DNA from: Apodemia mormo
Lineage: Eukaryota > Arthropoda > Insecta > Lepidoptera > Riodinidae
NCBI GenBank assembly: GCA_036924255.1
Contig: JAUPFN010000018.1
Coordinates: 4,350,001-4,414,000, forward strand
Reading direction: 5' to 3'
Length of the DNA stretch: 64,000 bases
Position 1 is the first letter of the stretch, and every line of letters begins with the position of its first letter. This document shows positions 41,013-52,000 of the stretch, in pieces. A model generated the notes under the pieces. That model was not told where the DNA came from, ran no database searches, and saw nothing but the letters and a program-made list of their open reading frames with translations. A program made the position numbers and the translations under genes.

Positions 41013-41740
41013 CATAGCTATTGTAGGCGGAGTGAACCGTACTGAGCATAAGCTTATTAGCGCTGTTTGAAGAAAAATACTGGAAACGTATTTTAACGCT
41101 TTATTTCTTAAAAAATGCAACATTTTTAAGAAATAAAATATGGCTTTTAAATATGGTTCTGGTAAATTGTTACAACAGCGCTACTAGCGCTGTTAAATAC
41201 TTATAGTAGGGTAGCTCGAGGGGATTTTTGCATTTACTGGAGCGCGTCAGATTTAACATAGGGGGAGTACCTCGCATACTGTTGAGTCTCTCCACCAAAT
41301 ATAAGCCCTTTATATAGTGGCGGGTGACTAGGGCAGAAAAAAACAACAAGATTGCCAAAACTTCGGCTACTTTAAATTGTCAAATTATATATTTTTTTGT
41401 TATTACATTACATAATTTCCTCAAAATAAAAGAAAATTAAGACGCGCTTCGAGATTGCACACTTGAAACATTCGATTTCCTAAATTTTAGCTGGCAATTA
41501 ACCCAACTTCTTTAATCTTCAGTGTTTCCATGTCACTGTTTTTGTTTACAATTTTTTTTGTCTGTAGCTTTTTTCCTCACGATTGAAATGCAAAACATTA
41601 TAATATAACCTTTTATTTTTCCTATAATTGAACCTACAAAATCCAATAGGTCCCTTCGACGCTCGAGTAACTACACATTTAGCATCTTAGTTCCTCTAAT
41701 ATTATGCTCAATATGCTTCACTCCGCCTACAACAGCTATG
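41013..41740. mobile_element. TIR element of about 728 bp
   Basis: Left CATAGCTATTGTAGGCGGAG and inverted right CATAGCTGTTGTAGGCGGAG, continuing TGAA and GAGCATAA on both sides. The interior carries a short AAAATGCAACATTTTTAAG fold-back. No transposase. Confidence 0.65.
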
Positions 41741-42580
41741 CGACTATAGCACGATCACTACTTGATGCTTTTTGATGAGAAAATACACCAAAGTTGGACT
41801 TCCTTATTTCTATTCTCCATGCTATATGACAACCGCTGAATGTATGGGCGTTTAAATCCCATTTGCTTCGAAATGGTGTGACCGGTCAGTTTTAGGCATG
41901 GCATATTTCACGCATCACTGGTTATATCACTTATTATAATATAATTCACATGCTACACCTGTTATATGCATCGAAACCGTCTGTTACATTTAACGTGAAC
42001 GTGATTGAATTTCACGCAGGCCAAACTACTACTGAAGCTTATAATTCGTAGAAATCCACCGTGCGAAAGAGACAAAGCAACAACTTTTGAGTAACACCGT
42101 GTTAGCTAGAAACGAGAATTTGTTTAATATGTGATTTCATTTTACTAGTCACTTATAAATAGTAATCACTGCGCGGCGAACACACTGAATAAAATGCACC
42201 CACTGTAATAATAACTGTTACTAATAAAATATAACGATTGTGATTTATCACGCGTAATATAACAGTAACAAAAATAACTTCACGACGTGATAGTGAAATA
42301 AAAGTAGGTACAACTCCCATCCCTAGTCGGTTGTGAAAGTTCCCAGCACTAGTTGTGTCTTCTGTCTTGCTCCGTCTCGCTAGTCAGTCTGTCGCAATCC
42401 TTGAGATGTGTTTGGGCAAACTGTTCCGCCACTCGTATCGCGTCTTGGACCATTTGCTCACAGCTTATCAGACTCACCTAATAAAAGTAAACTACATTAC
42501 TTAAAACATTACCACTAAACTCAACCCAGAGATTGGAACTATTAGTTCACTTTACTGTTTAAGTTATGGGGTACATCATA
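41741..42580. other. Intergenic, nothing recognised
   Basis: Ordinary AT-rich sequence without a supported ORF, element end or structural RNA. Confidence 0.4.
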
Positions 42581-43352
42581 CCCAAGCAGCAATCAAGCAT
42601 GTTTAACACCCATAAAGCAGCTCATATAAAACTTTAAGTTCTATTGCAGCCGTAGAATGGTGTAAAAAGATGCTTTTATCGGTATAAGAGACCTTTATGA
42701 GTTTTTATACAGCCTAATGCTGTACAAGGCTTTTCTTAGAGTTTCGCGTAAGCTTTAGGCGTTATATCTGAATATTAATACACTACTGCACAGCTTTAAG
42801 TATTTTGTAACTCATTAGGCTGATTTTAATCCTTAAAGCTGTACATTAGCTGTATTTTGTTTAGCACGGGAATTTATTACAGCTTTAAGTGTTATTATAG
42901 TATCACTTAACGCTTATTTCTGTAAAATGGGATATGCAATCACCATTCTACAGCTAATATTTATGCCGTAATTGTAGACTGTTATGCAGCCAATTGTGTT
43001 AAAAAAACTGCACATACAGCTGTAGTACAGCTCAAGGCTGTATTACTGAGAAAATTGTTATTTGCTGTTTTTATATCTGCATAGTTGATATCATGTGGAA
43101 AAAAATCAAGAGGAAGATTGAAAAGGAATATTTAAATATTATAAATTACCAACCAAGTAATCGTGATGAAGATAAAGCTGAAAAATTACTAAATCAGGTA
43201 ATCTACAACCGTCATTTTTATTAATGTTCAAGGAAAAGGGTTCCGTAACAAACATTAAAAAGTGATTGTATGTTAATTGATTTATTATTTTTTTGGCTTA
43301 TCTTCATTAAGGTTACTTGGTTGGTAATTTATAATATTTGAATTTTTTTAAT

Positions 43353-43690
43353 GTCATAAGATAGCAAACAAGCAGATGGGTCTCCTGATGGAAATAGTCA
43401 ACCATCGCCTATAGACATGAAAAATGTTAATGGTGCATTGCTATCTTGTGGCGAGGTCTAATGCCACATGCATAAGTTTACCGGCCACCTTACCCTCCAA
43501 ACCAGAACATGACAGTGACTAGCACTGACGCTTTGCAGCAGGAATAGATAAGGTGGTGGTACCAGACCCGGTCGAGCCAATGCAGAACTCTATCACCAAG
43601 TAACCACGATAGAAGTGACTCGCATTGCCCATCGGTCGCCTTTTACGACCTGCCTGGCAGAAAGGCAATATATCTACTCTCCATAGAATA
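43353..43690 (-). repeat. Family A repeat, near full length
   Basis: All main family motifs in inverted order, from GTCATAAGATAGCAAACAAG to the GCCTGGCAGAAAGGCAATA region; nested in the large TIR element. Confidence 0.8.
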
Positions 43691-43768
43691 TATAAAAAGG
43701 AGTTAAAAAGAGAAATAAAAATCATTACACTGAGAAAATAGATGTTTTTTTTATTGTTAACTTGCTAC

Positions 43769-44034
43769 TATACGGAGTTACAAAAGCGGTATAGTAAGCC
43801 GAAAATGGGTGACTCAGAGGGTCATTCTGAACAACTTTTGTTCAACGATTTGTGAAAATTCGCGAAAAACAATTTTGTTTTTCCACTGTGAAAAGTCACG
43901 TGACCAACAATTTCTGTGGAGAATCAATATTTTTTTCGCGAATTTCCAAAAGTCGTTAAACAAAAGTTGTTAAGAATAACCCCCTGAGTCACCCCTTTTC
44001 GGTTTACTGTACCACTTTTGCAACACCCTGTATA
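43769..44034. mobile_element. MITE with about 95-bp TIRs
   Basis: Left TATACGGAGTTACAAAAGCG and inverted right TATACAGGGTGTTGCAAAAG stay similar through GGTGACTCAG and AACAACTTTTGTT. A fold-back with only about 70 bp of unpaired centre. Confidence 0.7.
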
Positions 44035-45438
44035 TATGTATACTTACAATCATTTTAAAAATATTATATACTTAGATACAATTACAGGCAAGAGAGTATG
44101 TGTTTCTCTTTGAAGAACTAATAATATTAAATCACAAGCACGAAATAACGTATTCTTCTTAAAAAAATATTTGTGATAGACCAATCTTTAAAGGGCTAGA
44201 TTTATCGTTCCTGATCAACTTAGTTATATCATGTTGTTTTCTTGGCCATCATAATTCACCCTTATCCCCCCTCAAACTGGGTACGATACAAATACAGTTT
44301 TGGCTTCTCTCAATTGTTTTTATTATTTTATAAGGCATATTTCCCTGAAAAATAAAGTAAAACATGATTGAAATACATATCCCATAAGTTATAGTTAACA
44401 ATAAGTTGGTTTAGTTGTAAAGGCAAACGACCGACATCAATACATCACAATAGCGAAATCAAGTGACAAACATATGTTTTGTAATTAGGATTCTTCAATT
44501 TTTGTACGCATCTCTAAACATAAGTTAAGTGATTAAAAGCCAATGAGTGTATAATAGATTTATATAGGGACTTAGTACAGCCTAAAGTGTATTTGGACGA
44601 TAATTAAAAGCCAATAGCCGTATAATAGAATAAAAAAGAGATTCAGTACAGCTATTTGCAGTATATCACCCTCCAAATACACTTTGGGCTGTATAACAAA
44701 GCCTCGCCATTATTGTGTATTAAAAACGACATTAAAGAAATATATTGTTAAATAAAAGATATATTTAGGAATAGCTAAAGCTATATCGTGACAAGCAACT
44801 TATAATCATTATGCCTTTATATACAGTATTGTACCATAAATACTTGTACATTCTAACCAGAAAAACAAACACTTACCGTATTTTGCAATGATTTTATTTG
44901 TGTTATCTTGAATATTTCGTTGGCGCGTGAATATTTTGACGGAAATCATACACGACTTCACGATCATTTAGAATTTGCACTTTGAATACACCGTTCAATA
45001 CTGCTCCAAGTCCAAGAATTTATTGTTTATTAATATGTTTTTAATAATGGCGACTGCAGATACTATATGTGGTATAATTAATGTTATACAATAACAAAAA
45101 CAGATTGTTACTTTTTATCATTTTCAAACACCTATTAAGAACATTTAGCTGTACGAGAGAGTATATTTAGTGTTATAGTTTCTTTATACACCGACTAACA
45201 GCCTTTGTACAGCCTATACCAGCTTGTACAGCTATTGTGCAGCCTATTTAACGCTTAGCTGTACAAGACAGTTACAAGAGAGTATCCTTAGTGTTATAGT
45301 TTCTTTATACACCAAATAACAGCCATTGTACAGCCTATAACAGCTTGTATAGCTATTGTGCAGCCTACATAACGCAATAAGCTGTATAACTTGGGGCCCT
45401 TTTTGGTGTTATATCGGCTGTAGAAGCGCTTCCATAAT

Positions 45439-45703
45439 AAATAATAAATATCACTGGACAAATTACACGAATTGATCTGACCCCAAAGTAAGCAAATTAT
45501 ATGCTTGTAGTATTGTTGTCAGTCAACGATACTAATACATAGAAATACATATATAAATACTAGGATATATTTAATAAACACCCAAACCCAGGAATACAAA
45601 CATCTGTGCTCATCACACAAATGTCTGTCCCTGCCGGGAATCGAACCCGGACCCCATTGATTGCGTAGTCAGGGTCGCTAACCACTCGACCAACGGGGCG
45701 GCC
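45439..45703 (-). repeat. tRNA-derived SINE family B, best copy
   Basis: The minus-strand head reads GCCCCGTTGGTCGAGTGGTT, with a B box GGTTCGATTCC. A TTTGTGTGATGAGCACAG body and a tail ending ATTTGTCCAGTGATATTTAT follow. The head folds only partly as a tRNA, and the non-tRNA body shows it is a SINE, not a tRNA gene. Confidence 0.8.
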
Positions 45704-46076
45704 ATAGCCTTTGTACGGCTTAGTATACAGCTTTAAGTTTAAAAATCAACCTAAATGCAGCCTATATACAGCTTAACGTGCTACTTGGGTAATCCACCGT
45801 TAAAGACATAGTTAGCCTATTTGACCCAAATTATGAAGTCCGCAGTTCGATATTCGTGTACAAAACATATTTTTAATTGGGGTAATTATGTGGTGTGGTG
45901 GGTGTTCCCACGAATGAAATGGACACGCCTTTCAGGGCAATTTCTTAGTTTGTCAGTGTAGCTTGCATTTACATAAAGAAATACAGAGTTATGCTACTTA
46001 CCGATGAAACAACCTCACTCCGAGGGTAATTTTTAAATCTTGTCATCTCATTCAGTACGTACATTATGGTATAGTT

Positions 46077-49000
46077 CTATTTTTTCACGATATATCTACA
46101 AATGTATGACCTTTTTGACAGTGATAGGAGCGTTTGCTCATATGCGCGACGACACGTTTCCTTCCCAATGGCGTGTCTATTTGTATTCACGTGGTCTGCG
46201 GGTATTACCTTAGTAGCTGACATCTCAGCAAATGTAAGATGGGACTTGTCTGACTTAGTCGGCAGTATGGAGGCGGAGAATATCGGTAGAATACAATTCA
46301 ACCACGATGAGGCTGAGAACTTAGCAGTCACCAGTTCCTGAAACAAAACTTAATCATTAAAATTAAGTCAATTTGGAGTTTAAATGTTAGCAATTACTCG
46401 CGACTTTATTCCCGTGATCCAAATCATTACTTCCTTTGTTCACTCAGGTAAAACGTAACCTATGTCCTGCCTTATTAACCCTCTATCTTTCAGTGAAGTC
46501 CCATCAGAAGCAATCCAGCCGTTCCAGAGATTACCCCGCACAAACAGAATGAATGGTGAATGGTCTAAGTATCATAAAAATAACACACTGCTCTTGAAAA
46601 ACCTTAGTTATTTTGAAATCACAAAGACTTCAATTTTATTTATATGTATATAAGATATATTAATATTAGGGATTTTTTAAAAGTAAAGGTTTGTTTCTCT
46701 GAAAGCACAAAGAAACGACAATTCAAGTTCACTAATATCGGTCGCTCAATTACATCCTTTTATTTATCTTTATACAAATCACAAGTTTTATAACAATAAA
46801 TTACACAAAATAATCTGAACCTCATCCGCCATTGAATCACACGTCACTTCGATCGATGCGCCCTCTACTGACTTTCATAGACAACTTAAATACGCACGAA
46901 GCGCGGCAAATTTGAATGAACGCGATATCATTTCATGTATTGATGTTATTGTAGTCATGAAGTGGGCTTAATAGTAGAATATAATATAAATAAAAAAAAT
47001 ACTTGCGAGGTGTCAAGGGACACCCGGATGGAACGAAGTTCCTTTCGATTAATTAGTGAAGGAATTGTAATATTTTTTTTTTAAGTTATATTTTTTTATT
47101 ATTAACAAATATAATGTAATATAAACTTAATCAGTAGGCTCAATTTTCGTAATAATAAAAATGAAAATATCTGGCTTGCTTTCTATAAGAGAGAGAGAGA
47201 GAGAGAGAGACAGGCAGAGAAACATGTGCATGCCGCACAGCTTACAATAGCTTACTATAGCAAAAGTGTCGTGACAACTTTTCGTAAGAATTTTTTCCGT
47301 CTAGCCCCCTAGCCACAACGCTAAGGAACTTCGTTCCAATAAATAATAGCTCACTTCATGACGACATTCACTAAATAGTTTAGAAAATCTAAAGAGCACA
47401 CCTTCAAAAATAGTTTTCGCAATTACCTTTGAATGGGAGGTGGTGTAGTGGTCCAGCATTGGCGTTGACCACATGAGATCCCGAGTTCGATTCCAGGGTC
47501 GGGCACATAAGAAAAGTGTTTTTTCAGTTTTCTGATATACACAAAGTTGCCCGGGATTGGAAAGTGCCCGGTTGGCGATAGGCTTGCCACCTATCACATT
47601 TGTGGGACCAAGTATCTTCGGCTAATCGTGGGTGCACTTGTCTGCCTGCCCTTTCGGGATATGGACGTGAAGATACTTTTTACTAATAAAAGAATTGTAT
47701 TTCGATATGTTAAGTTTTGCGGTCGCAGGCCAGCAGCAGCGCGGGCGGGGCGGGGCGGCAGTGTCAGTACCTGCGGCACGTGCGCGGCGGCCACCACCAG
47801 TCCCCCGGCGCAGGCCAGCAGCAGCGCGGGCGGGGCGGGGCGGGGCGGGGCGGGGCGGGGCGGCAGTGTCAGTACCTGCGGCACGTGCGCGGCGGCCACC
47901 ACCAGTCCCCCGGCGCAGGCCAGCAGCAGCGCGGGCGGGGCGGGGCGGCAGTGTCAGTACCTGCGGCACGTGCGCGGCGGCCACCACCAGTCCCCCGGCG
48001 CAGGCCAGCAGCAGCGCGGGCGGGGCGGGGCGGGGCGGGGCGGGGCGGGGCGGGGCGGGGCGGGGCGGGGCGGGGCGGGGCGGCAGTGTCAGTACCTGCG
48101 GCACGTGCGCGGCGGCCACCACCAGTCCCCCGGCGCAGGCCAGCAGCAGCGCGGGCGGGGCGGGGCGGGGCGGCAGTGTCAGTACCTGCGGCACGTGCGC
48201 GGCGGCCACCACCAGTCCCCCGGCGCAGGCCAGCAGCAGCGCGGGCGGGGCGGGGCGGGGCGGGGCGGGGCGGCAGTGTCAGTACCTGCGGCACGTGCGC
48301 GGCGGCCACCACCAGTCCCCCGGCGCAGGCCAGCAGCAGCGCGGGCGGGGCGGGGCGGGGCGGCAGTGTCAGTACCTGCGGCACGTGCGCGGCGGCCACC
48401 ACCAGTCCCCCGGCGCAGGCCAGCAGCAGCGCGGGCGGGGCGGGGCGGGGCGGGGCGGGGCGGCAGTGTCAGTACCTGCGGCACGTGCGCGGCGGCCACC
48501 ACCAGTCCCCCGGCGCAGGCCAGCAGCAGCGCGGGCGGGGCGGGGCGGGGCGGGGCGGGGCGGCAGTGTCAGTACCTGCGGCACGTGCGCGGCGGCCACC
48601 ACCAGTCCCCCGGCGCAGGCCAGCAGCAGCGCGGGCGGGGCGGGGCGGGGCGGGGCGGGGCGGCAGTGTCAGTACCTGCGGCACGTGCGCGGCGGCCACC
48701 ACCAGTCCCCCGGCGCAGGCCAGCAGCAGCGCGGGCGGGGCGGGGCGGCAGTGTCAGTACCTGCGGCACGTGCGCGGCGGCCACCACCAGTCCCCCGGCG
48801 CAGGCCAGCAGCAGCGCGGGCGCGGGCGGGGCGCTGGCCAGTGCTGCGCGCGCGGCCGGCTCCTCCATTAGGTAGGAACAGCGCACGAACTGCACGCCGA
48901 ACCGGCGCCCCGACACCGCCTCCGATATCTCCGCCTTAGCAAGCGCGCTACAAATCACACAACACTTGTTCTGTGTACTTAGAAGGGGTACCATCAGTCC

Positions 49001-52000
49001 AGGAATCTCCGAATTATTCCTAGTTTAGAGGACGTCCGGGAGCAGTCCGAATGGAGTTTTAGTGTCCAGGTGAAATCTTGACACTTCCTATGTCAAGAAA
49101 TTTGCAAAATGTGGTGACACTATTAACGAATTTATATACTTATCCCATTGATATAAAAAACCCAGGATGGATAGTCCCGAACAAAACTGAAGCCGCGTTT
49201 TCACAGGGTCAGTAACTGACTTCGATTTCGAGACAAGTCAGCGCTGAGCCGAAAAATACCCAATGTAAACTGATTTGAAGTCAGTACGGCGGCGGAAAGT
49301 CAGCGCTGACTTCAATATTCGCAGAATATTCGCAGACGAATATTTTGAGGTCAGTTGGCGCAGTCATTGATGGCGGCAGTGTCGGCGCCGATACTGACTT
49401 GTGCACTGACCCTGTGAAAACGCGGCTAACACTCAAAATTGTCGCTAATTTCATTTAAGTAGTTATAGATATGGCAAAAACATTATGTAAAGCATAACTA
49501 ACCTTAAGCACAAGATTTATAGTTGTTTTTACAAAGCCATGTACAAAAAGAAATAAAATTGTCAGCGTCGCGACCGACGTGATTTAATATGTAATGAGAA
49601 TTGTGCGCTCATTTTTGGAGAAAGTTTTTGGGACACTGATTGTGTATCTTGGGTATTTTATATCAATATCTTATCCCATCAAAATAAACAGTAAAGGAAA
49701 TTTTCAATAAGTAAAGAACAAAATGAAAACAATGTTTTTTTACCTATCAAAGCCCGGTTCTCTTCCGGGGCGAACAGAGTAAACCAAACGTCTATACACT
49801 TTCCGGTAACGATTATCGACTATTTCTAGCGATAGCCGGGACCGACGGGTTTACGTGCTTATCCGAGGCACGTGAGTAGTATCATACCTCTCACTAGACT
49901 CCAAACTGCTACTGAAATAAACTTCGAAAAAACCTCAATAACAGTTTTGCTCAGCTAACCCGAAGACCACGAGGCAGTCAGCTTTATAAACTAATTTTAA
50001 AAATAAGTTTTAGAAACTACGAAACACAATTTCACCCAAATATCAATGTACGATCCAAATCGTACATCAAGTATTTTTAGGGTTTTTTAGGAGTCAGCGT
50101 TTGTGATGCACTCGTTATTCTTTAATTATTTTATTAAATTTAGTACGTTTCGATCTATCAAGGCGATCGCGCGTGCTCGCACACCCGGGTCATGTGATCA
50201 TATCAAGGATCAATAAATATCAAGTATTATTATCAAGTTAGTAGTTTAATTATAAATATCAAGTAAAAGTGTGTAGAGTCAATCAAGGACGCTACAATCA
50301 ATGGTTATTGAAGTTTTTCTTGTTAATTCAGGTGACAGCAGTATACATACTCCATCTACTTAAACCAAAATGTTTACTGTCACCGATAGTATTGAACACC
50401 GATAGTATAAACTTTGAAACTAAAGTATCAAACGAACTAAGCAATCTACCAGAATTTATTAAGGAAATCGACTTGTACAATCGACAGCTCGACGTTTCGG
50501 TCAAGATACATTGACCATGGTCACAAGCGAATATTTCTATCTATAAGTTCCATAGAGGATGACCGAGAAATCAACGTCAAGCCGAAAACGGATTACGGGC
50601 CAAGGGATGGTGGTTGTCAAAAAAATATGAAAAAAATTTTTTACCTACACTCTAAAAATTATAGCCATTTTTAAAAAAGTGAAAATTGACACTGGTTTGA
50701 TTTTTAAGTACTATGACTACAAATTGTTTACTTAGCTTAATTAATTAATTAAAGCAGGGTGTCCCAAAAATCAACGTCAAGCCGAAAACAGCGTCATCTG
50801 TTTTCGGACCAAGGGATGGTAAGTTCTCAAAAAAATATGAAAAATATTTTTGATAATCCATACCTTTCGTCATTGTGAATCATTATATGTTAAGTTTAAA
50901 ATAAAAATGCAATCATTCGAAACAACAGTTTATTTAAATTTTTTACAACAAATTTTCAAATTGTTTGTCTTCAACTTCAATGCAGAGCCTACATCTCTTT
51001 AAAAACGAACGCTTTATTTTACGCGTGAAACTTCTAGAAATCATGTATTCAGCGGCCCCCGCAATTCTTTGGCGCAGTTTATTGACGTTTTCGATGTCTT
51101 ACTGTAAACTTGATCCTTCACAGCTCCCAAGTAAAAGAAATCAATGGGGTTAAAATCTGGTGATCGGGCCGGCTACGAGATCGTAGCAGAACGACCGATC
51201 CACCTATTCGGATATTCTTCGTTCAGGAATTCCAATAAGTTGGCACGTCTTCCAATAAGTCCGGTAGATAATTTTGGAAAAAAAATTCTAAGTAAGCCTC
51301 AGCGAATAAGTTGCCTGGGAGTTCGAAAGGTCCAATAATTTTACCGTTCAGAACACCGGTCCACATATTTACTTTGAAGCGATATTGTGACCGATCTTCT
51401 CTCATTAAATGTGGGTTTTCCACTTGCCACTCATGCGCATTATGTAGGTTTAAGTAGTCATCTTTTTTAAAAGTTAACTCATCCGTCCAGAGTACTTTAT
51501 CCAGGAAATGAGGGTCTTCTCGGTGTATTTGTAACATGGTTTCACAAAACGCAACCCTTGCAGGATAATCTCCAGGTGACAAAGACTGAACTCATGCACG
51601 GCACATGGTATGGGTGGAGCTCGTTTTTCTGCAAAATTCGGTGTGCTGTACTCTTAAGCACTCCTATGCTTGCATCTAGTCAAGTAGTCAAAAAATTCTA
51701 AGTAAGCCTCAGCGAATAAGTTGTCTGGGAGTTCGAAAGGTCCAATAATTTTACCGTTCAGAACACCGGTCCACATATTTACTTTGAAGCGATATTGTGA
51801 CCGATCTTCTCTCATTAAATGTGGGTTTACCACTTGCCACTCATGCGCATTATGTAGGTTTAAGTAGTCATCTTTTTTAAAAGTTAACTCATCCGTCCAG
51901 AGTACTTTATCCAGGAAATGAGGGTCTTCTCGGTGTATTTGTAACATGGTTTCACAAAACGCAACCCTTGCAGGATAATCTCCAGGTGACAAAGACTGAA

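Larger units (their letters stand above)
42581..45789. mobile_element. 3.2-kb TIR element rich in GCTGTA/TACAGC, with nested insertions
   Basis: Ends CCCAAGCAGCA (left) and CCCAAGTAGCA (right, inverted) are each bounded by TA, which fits a TA target duplication. Both arms (42590-43070; 44550-45420 and 45700-45789) are dense in TACAGC and its complement GCTGTA, often as ACAGCTGT-type palindromes. Family A (43353-43690), a long-TIR MITE (43769-44034) and a tRNA-SINE (45439-45703) are nested within it. No transposase ORF is visible. Confidence 0.6.

Noticed and set aside
45630..45703. Functional tRNA gene on the minus strand
   Set aside because: A-box-like and B-box motifs are present, but the acceptor stem does not pair well and the sequence continues into a SINE body and tail shared with other copies.
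46102..46341. 79-codon plus-strand ORF
   Set aside because: It is the antisense of the AARS2 terminal exon, which is supported by an acceptor, phase and the C-Ala layout.
47547..48994. Gly/Ala/Arg-rich ORFs of up to 442 codons (plus) and 196 codons (minus)
   Set aside because: They are by-products of the AARS2 exon-edge minisatellite with (GGGGC)n. Only 48761-48947 on the minus strand is supported as exon by splice phase on both sides.
50269..50514. 81-codon ORF with an amphipathic helix-like segment
   Set aside because: Not recognised, in an AARS2 intron next to a transposon; insufficient support to call a gene.
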